Positions 59,992 to 64,000 of a DNA stretch of 64,000 nt are shown piece by piece. The DNA comes from Nocardioides sp. HDW12B (GTDB taxonomy: Bacteria > Actinomycetota > Actinomycetes > Propionibacteriales > Nocardioidaceae): assembly GCF_011299595.1 (NCBI RefSeq), contig NZ_CP049867.1, positions 3,534,001 through 3,598,000 of the forward strand, read 5' to 3'. The notes under the pieces were generated by a model. The model did no database searches and was not told where the DNA came from. It saw nothing but the letters and a program-made list of their open reading frames with translations. Numbering within the stretch: position 1 is the stretch's first letter; the number at the start of each line of letters is the position of its first letter. Made by a program: the position numbers and the translations under genes.

Positions 59992-60456
59992 TCAGCTCTT
60001 CTTCTTGCGCGGCTTCGGCCGTACGACGAGCACCGGGCAGGGCGCGTAGTGCTGCACCCGCTGGGCCGTCGACCCCATGAGCACGGTCTCGCTGATGCCG
60101 CGTCCGCCGGCGGCGACGACCACCAGGCCGGCGTCGAGCTGACGCGCGGTCTTGATGATCTCGTTGGCCGGCGAGCCGCTGCGCAGCCGCTGGTGGACCT
60201 TCGGACCCCAGCCGTCGAACTCCTTCGCGATGGTGGCCATCGCGCTCTCGGCGGCGGCGCGGAAGCCCGAGGTGTCCCTGTCCGCGGGCGTCTTCTGCCC
60301 ACCGGAGAGGTCGTCGGCGAACGCGACGGCCGCCAGCGGCCGGATGACCGCCACCACCGAGATGGCGGTGATCTTGCTCGGGTCGGCGAAGGACTTCAGC
60401 CGCTTGGCGGCGTCCAGGGACTGCTTCGAGCCGTCGGTGGCGACGATGACGTGCAT
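59992..60456 (-). CDS. Universal stress protein (UspA family)
   Basis: 154 residues with the Usp fold: MHVIVATDGSKQSLDAAKRL at the start, LDAGLVVVAAGGRGISETVL and MGSTAQRVQHYAPCPVLVV at the end. The ATP-binding pattern G-2x-G-9x-G(S/T) is present (GGRGISETVLMGST), so it is an ATP-binding type. It follows the APC permease stop by one base, hence one operon; Usp-permease pairs are common and may regulate transport. Tail is Lys/Arg-rich. Confidence 0.9.
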   Translation of the reverse strand: MHVIVATDGSKQSLDAAKRLKSFADPSKITAISVVAVIRPLAAVAFADDLSGGQKTPADRDTSGFRAAAESAMATIAKEFDGWGPKVHQRLRSGSPANEIIKTARQLDAGLVVVAAGGRGISETVLMGSTAQRVQHYAPCPVLVVRPKPRKKKS

Positions 60457-60457
60457 C

Positions 60458-61897
60458 TCAGGCGTCCTTTCCGAGGGTGGACTCGCCACGGCTCGTGCCG
60501 GACGGTCGGTTCTGCGAGCCGCGGAAGTACTCGATGAGGAAGAGCACGAACCCGAGCCCGATGAGGCCGGCGCACCAGATCAGCGAGGCCGGGTCGTCGT
60601 CGACGACGTAGTAGAGCAGGGCGCCGTTGCCGACCAGTCCGATGACCAGCAGGACCGTGTTGGCCCGGTAGGTCTCGCTGGTCTCGTCCTGCCCGCGCAG
60701 CTTGAGCGCCGAGACGATCACCATCGCGTAGATGAACAGCAGCAGCACCACGGTCACAGTCGCCAGCCGGGAGACGATGTCGATGCCGAAGCCGGCGTTG
60801 TTGAGGACGGTGCCGACGACGAGGAGCCCGCAGACCACGGCGGCCGAGAACAGCAGCCCGACCCACGGGCTGCGGCGCACCGGGTGGACCTTGGCGAAGG
60901 CGTCGGGCACGACGTCCTCGCGGGCCATGCCGTAGAGGATGCGGGCCTGCGTCACCACCGCCACGAGCGTGGTGTTGGTGATGGCGGTCATGGCGATGAC
61001 GGCGAAGACGATCGTCATGACGCCGACCGAGATCGGCAGGATGTCGGCCTTGACGACCTCGAGCAGCGCGGCGTCGGAGCTCGCGAGCTTGTCGACGGGC
61101 ACGACGAGCGCCGCGGTCATGGCCACGAGCACGTAGATGACGCCGGCTGCGACCATGCCGCCGACGAGGGCGCGCGGGAAGGTCTTCGACGGGTTCACCG
61201 TCTCCTCCGCCACGTTGGCGGCGTTCTCGAAGCCGGTCATGGCGAAGAAGGCCAGCGCGACACCGGCGATGATGGCGAAGATCGGGCTCTTGTTGCCGGC
61301 GTCGAACTCGGTGAGTGTGCCGAAGTCGGCGTTGCCCTGCACCACGTAGATCACGCCGATGATCATGACGATGACCAGGCCGGCGACCTCGACGAAGGTC
61401 ATGACCATGTTGGCCACCACCGACTCGGAGATGCCGACGTAGTTGATGACGGCCAACAGGCAGATGAAGACCAGCGTCACCAGGAGGGTGGGCGGCAGCT
61501 CCCACACCTCGGCGAAGTACTCCGCGAAGCCGGTGGCCAGCGCTCCCGCGGCAGCAAAGCTCGAGGCGAGGAACGTGACCGTGACCAGGAAGGTCAGCGC
61601 CCGGTTCTTGAAGGCCTTGTTGACGTAGAGCGCGGCGCCCGCCGCCTGCGGGTACTTCGTGACGAGCTCGGCGTAGGCCATGCCGGTCACGGTCGCGACC
61701 GTCACGCCGACGGCGAAGGCGATCCAGAAGGCGCCTCCGACGGCGCCGGCGACGTCGCCGATGAGCACGTAGATGCCGGAGCCGAGGACGTCGCCGAGGA
61801 CGTAGAAGAAGAGGAGCCGTCCGGTGATGGACCGCTTCAGACCGCCCTCGCCGTCCGGGTCGAGCTCACTGTCGCGCGTGGTCGTCTGGTCAGACAC
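60458..61897 (-). CDS. APC-superfamily amino acid/polyamine permease
   Basis: 479 residues with about 12 membrane helices. The first helix GRLLFFYVLGDVLGSGIYVL has the broken Gly-Ser-Gly motif that binds the substrate amino and carboxyl groups, and the sixth carries FFAMTGFENAANVAEETVNP. Both are standard for the APC family. The substrate is unknown; amino acid or polyamine import is likely. Cytoplasmic N- and C-termini are charged. GTG start at 61897. Head of an operon with the universal stress protein. Confidence 0.92.
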   Translation of the reverse strand: MSDQTTTRDSELDPDGEGGLKRSITGRLLFFYVLGDVLGSGIYVLIGDVAGAVGGAFWIAFAVGVTVATVTGMAYAELVTKYPQAAGAALYVNKAFKNRALTFLVTVTFLASSFAAAGALATGFAEYFAEVWELPPTLLVTLVFICLLAVINYVGISESVVANMVMTFVEVAGLVIVMIIGVIYVVQGNADFGTLTEFDAGNKSPIFAIIAGVALAFFAMTGFENAANVAEETVNPSKTFPRALVGGMVAAGVIYVLVAMTAALVVPVDKLASSDAALLEVVKADILPISVGVMTIVFAVIAMTAITNTTLVAVVTQARILYGMAREDVVPDAFAKVHPVRRSPWVGLLFSAAVVCGLLVVGTVLNNAGFGIDIVSRLATVTVVLLLFIYAMVIVSALKLRGQDETSETYRANTVLLVIGLVGNGALLYYVVDDDPASLIWCAGLIGLGFVLFLIEYFRGSQNRPSGTSRGESTLGKDA

Positions 61898-61975
61898 CGA
61901 GGTCCGCCTTCCCGAGGTGATGGGTTGATCTGGTCTACCCGCACCCGCGTTCAGCGAAACCTCAGGTTTGAGGCG

Positions 61976-62722
61976 TCAACGTCCCTTCGACAAGAAAGCG
62001 AGCATCGCCTCGCGAGCGGCGTCGGAGCCGAACAACCGTGCCGACAGCGCGGCACGCTCCTCGCCGCGGGCCTCCAGCCCCGCCAGCAGGTCGGCGTTGA
62101 GCAGCTTCTTGCCCTCCGCCAGACCCTGCGGGTGCCCCTTCAGCAGGTCGCCCACCACCCGGTCGAGCTCGGCGTCCAGCTCGGCCTCCGGCACGGCGAC
62201 CGTCACCAGGCCCATGTCGGCGGCAGCCGCTCCGTCGAACTTCTCCCCCGTCAGCAGCGTGCGCGACGCCGAGCGGGGCGTCATCCGGGGCAGCACGGTC
62301 AGCGAGATGACCGAGGCCGCCAGCCCGAGGCGCACCTCGGTGAGCGCGAACGTCGCCGAGTCGGCCGCCACCGCGATGTCGCAGGCGGCCACGATGCCGA
62401 TGCCACCGGCACGCACCGCCCCGTGCACCCGCGCCACGAACGGCTTCGGCGAGGCCACGATCCGGCGCTGCAGCTCGACGATCGTGCGGGCGCCCTCCTC
62501 CATGCCCTCACCCGTCGCCTCGGACAGGTCGGCGCCGGAGCAGAACACGCTCCCGGCGGCGCGCACCACCACGACGCGCACGTCGTCGTCGGCCTCGGCC
62601 CGGTCGACGCCGTCGAACACCCCGGCCACGAGGGCCTTGCTCAGGGCGTTGCGCGTGGCCTGGTGGTCGAGGGTGATCGTCGCGACGCCGGCCTGCACGT
62701 CGTACTCCACGGGACTGCTCAT
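61976..62722 (-). CDS. Enoyl-CoA hydratase-family protein
   Basis: 248 residues, crotonase fold. SVFCSGADLSEATGEGMEEG and KPFVARVHGAVRAGGIGIVA form the oxyanion hole; CDIAVAADSATFALTEVRLG is the second catalytic loop with Glu at the right place (LTEVRLGLA). Codons and spacing put it in one operon with the acyl-CoA dehydrogenase behind it (23 bases). Together they would carry out two successive steps of an acyl-CoA degradation. GAGGAG seven bases before the ATG. Confidence 0.9.
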   Translation of the reverse strand: MSSPVEYDVQAGVATITLDHQATRNALSKALVAGVFDGVDRAEADDDVRVVVVRAAGSVFCSGADLSEATGEGMEEGARTIVELQRRIVASPKPFVARVHGAVRAGGIGIVAACDIAVAADSATFALTEVRLGLAASVISLTVLPRMTPRSASRTLLTGEKFDGAAAADMGLVTVAVPEAELDAELDRVVGDLLKGHPQGLAEGKKLLNADLLAGLEARGEERAALSARLFGSDAAREAMLAFLSKGR

Positions 62723-62745
62723 CGGTGCTCCTCGCCGGACGTGGA

Positions 62746-63933
62746 TCAGTAGGACTTGGGCAGGCCGAGGCTGTGCATGGCCACGTAGTTGAGGATCATC
62801 TCCCGCGACACGGGGGCGATGCGGCCGAGCCGGGCCGACAGCAGCATCTGGCCGAGGCCGTACTCCTGCGCGAGCCCGTTGCCGCCGTGGGTGTGCACCG
62901 CGACGTCGGTGGCGTTGCAGGCCACCTCGCCGGCGGCGTACTTCGCCATGTTGGCGTACTCCCCCGCACCCACGTCGTCACCGGCGTCGTAGAGCGCCGC
63001 CGCCTTCTGCATGAGCAGCCGCGCCTGCTCCAGCTCGATCTTGGTCTTCGCCAGCGGGTGGGCGATGCCCTGGTGGGTGCCGATGGGCTGGTCCTTCCAC
63101 ACCGAGCGGGTCTTGGCGTACTCCACCGCCCGGTCGAGCGCGTAGCGCGCGGTGCCGAGCGACATCGCCGCGCCCATGATGCGCTCGGGGTTGAGGCCGG
63201 CGAAGAGCTGCAGCAGGCCGGCGTCGGCGTGGTCGGGGTCGCCGACGAGGGAGTCCGCCGGCACCCGGACGTCGTCGAGGTGCAGCGTGAACTGGTGCTC
63301 CGGCGCGGTGAACGTCATCGGGATCGCGCGGGCCTCGAAGCCCGTCGCGTCGGTCGGCACGACGATGAGCGCCGGCTTGAGGTTGCCGGTCTTCGCGTCG
63401 GCCATCCGACTCACGACGAGGACGTACTGCGCCTCGTCGACACCGGAGATGTAGGTCTTGGAGCCGTTGAGGACGTAGTCGTCGCCGTCCTTGGTCGCGG
63501 TCGTGGTGATCTTGTGCGAGTTGGAGCCGGCGTCGGGCTCGGTGATCGCGAAGGCCATGGTGATCGAGCCGTCGGCGATGCCGGGCACCCAGCGCTGCTT
63601 CTGCGCCTCCGTGCCGTAGCGCGCGATGATCGTGCCGCAGATCGCCGGCGAGACGACCATGAGCAGCAGCGGGGCGCCGGCGGTGGCGGCCTCCTCGAGG
63701 ACCGCCGCGAGGTCGCCGATGCCGCCGCCCCCGCCGCCGTACTCCTCGGGCAGCGAGACGCCGAGGTAACCGTGCTTGCCCATGTCGTTCCACAGGTCGG
63801 TGGTCTTCTCACCGTTCGCGGCCTGGCGCTCGATGTACTCCCGGCCGTACGACGCCGCCAGCTTGCGCACCGCCTCACGCAGCGCCTGGCGCTCCTCGGG
63901 CTCGCTGAACATGGTCTGGGTCTCGACACTCAT
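62746..63933 (-). CDS. Acyl-CoA dehydrogenase
   Basis: 395 residues. Flavin motifs FAITEPDAGSNSHKITTTA and KTYISGVDEAQYVLVVSR, then the C-terminal helical domain with TRSVWKDQPIGTHQGIAHPL, VHTHGGNGLAQEYGL and IAPVSREMILNYVAMHSLGL. The usual catalytic Glu of short/medium-chain enzymes is hard to place; the position before REMILN carries Pro-Val-Ser. It may thus belong to the FadE-type group for branched or cyclic acyl-CoA. ATG 63933 overlaps the stop of the gene to its right (ATGA). Confidence 0.9.
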   Translation of the reverse strand: MSVETQTMFSEPEERQALREAVRKLAASYGREYIERQAANGEKTTDLWNDMGKHGYLGVSLPEEYGGGGGGIGDLAAVLEEAATAGAPLLLMVVSPAICGTIIARYGTEAQKQRWVPGIADGSITMAFAITEPDAGSNSHKITTTATKDGDDYVLNGSKTYISGVDEAQYVLVVSRMADAKTGNLKPALIVVPTDATGFEARAIPMTFTAPEHQFTLHLDDVRVPADSLVGDPDHADAGLLQLFAGLNPERIMGAAMSLGTARYALDRAVEYAKTRSVWKDQPIGTHQGIAHPLAKTKIELEQARLLMQKAAALYDAGDDVGAGEYANMAKYAAGEVACNATDVAVHTHGGNGLAQEYGLGQMLLSARLGRIAPVSREMILNYVAMHSLGLPKSY

Positions 63934-64000
63934 GCGGTCTCCTCGGGGTTCTCGGTCTCGTGGTCGGTGTACGGGGTGCTCACGACGGCCAGCACGGCGC
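63930..64000 (-). CDS. C-terminal end of a partial gene, same operon
   Basis: Only 22 residues are in the window (ending DHETENPEETA, after AVLAVVSTPYT), so the product cannot be named. Its stop overlaps the ATG of the acyl-CoA dehydrogenase gene (ATGA), so it heads, or continues, an operon with that enzyme and the enoyl-CoA hydratase. A carboxylase, a CoA-transferase or a CoA ligase would be usual in this position, but that is a guess. Confidence 0.6.
   Translation of the reverse strand, partial: AVLAVVSTPYTDHETENPEETA

Overview
The window is high-GC, gene-dense DNA with strong third-position G/C bias and many GTG starts. It fits an actinobacterium of the Nocardioides/Nocardioidaceae type. 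Supporting signs are an EtfD-like Fe-S membrane oxidoreductase, a DinB/mycothiol-transferase-type protein, an Rv2466c-like thiol oxidoreductase, an MprA-MprB-PepD-like locus, HelD, a DtxR/IdeR-type iron box, an ECF42 sigma factor with its DGPF partner, and many start codons sitting 6-8 nt after a TANNNT hexamer (leaderless transcripts). The genus is inferred from gene content only. No rRNA, tRNA, CRISPR array, transposase or prophage was seen.

Layout. 1-9.4 kb: histidine utilisation. hutH-hutU and an M20 hydrolase-hutF pair lie on the minus strand, split by a divergent nitroreductase and a LuxR-type ATPase regulator; an IclR regulator faces hutH across a perfect 16-bp palindrome. 9.4-15.3 kb: a large secreted M19-like metallohydrolase, then a long EtfD-like oxidoreductase with an extra zinc-finger-like motif. 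15.5-20.1 kb: single genes (rlmC, DinB, GNAT, an AccD3-like carboxyltransferase, small proteins). 20.1-25.1 kb: a secreted nuclease/phosphatase-fold protein, the ECF42 module with a matching promoter, a 5'-truncated AHSA1 gene, a PLP decarboxylase and an SRPBCC protein. 25.1-32.5 kb: a toroid-repeat protein, L-lactate dehydrogenase, a VOC protein, a gene remnant, DoxX, a secreted beta-propeller protein and an SDR.

32.5-37.5 kb: a five-gene, start/stop-overlapped siderophore uptake operon behind a double iron box. 37.5-44.2 kb: a DsbA-like protein, the three-gene E1/E2 2-oxoacid dehydrogenase operon, an enoyl-CoA hydratase and an aromatic aminotransferase. 44.5-49.1 kb: a small membrane protein, a low-molecular-weight tyrosine phosphatase and the MprA-MprB-PepD-like envelope-stress operon. 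49.2-53.1 kb: a compact pabB-pabA-phzE-like chorismate operon. 53.1-53.5 kb: an unusual array of ten G-runs. 53.5-64 kb: helD, a secreted M28 peptidase, a DUF2071 protein, glutaryl-CoA dehydrogenase, a universal stress protein with an APC permease, and an acyl-CoA dehydrogenase/enoyl-CoA hydratase operon that runs off the right edge.

How it fits together: several acyl-CoA dehydrogenases, the 2-oxoacid dehydrogenase and the EtfD-like protein describe amino-acid and acyl-CoA catabolism feeding electrons to menaquinone, alongside histidine breakdown, iron scavenging and envelope stress control. Most of this is ordinary actinobacterial content. The least ordinary parts are the M19-like protein with its added end domains, the zinc-finger-bearing EtfD homologue, the orphan PhzE-like/PabAB operon, the G-run array beside it, and the ECF42 module with a decayed neighbour.
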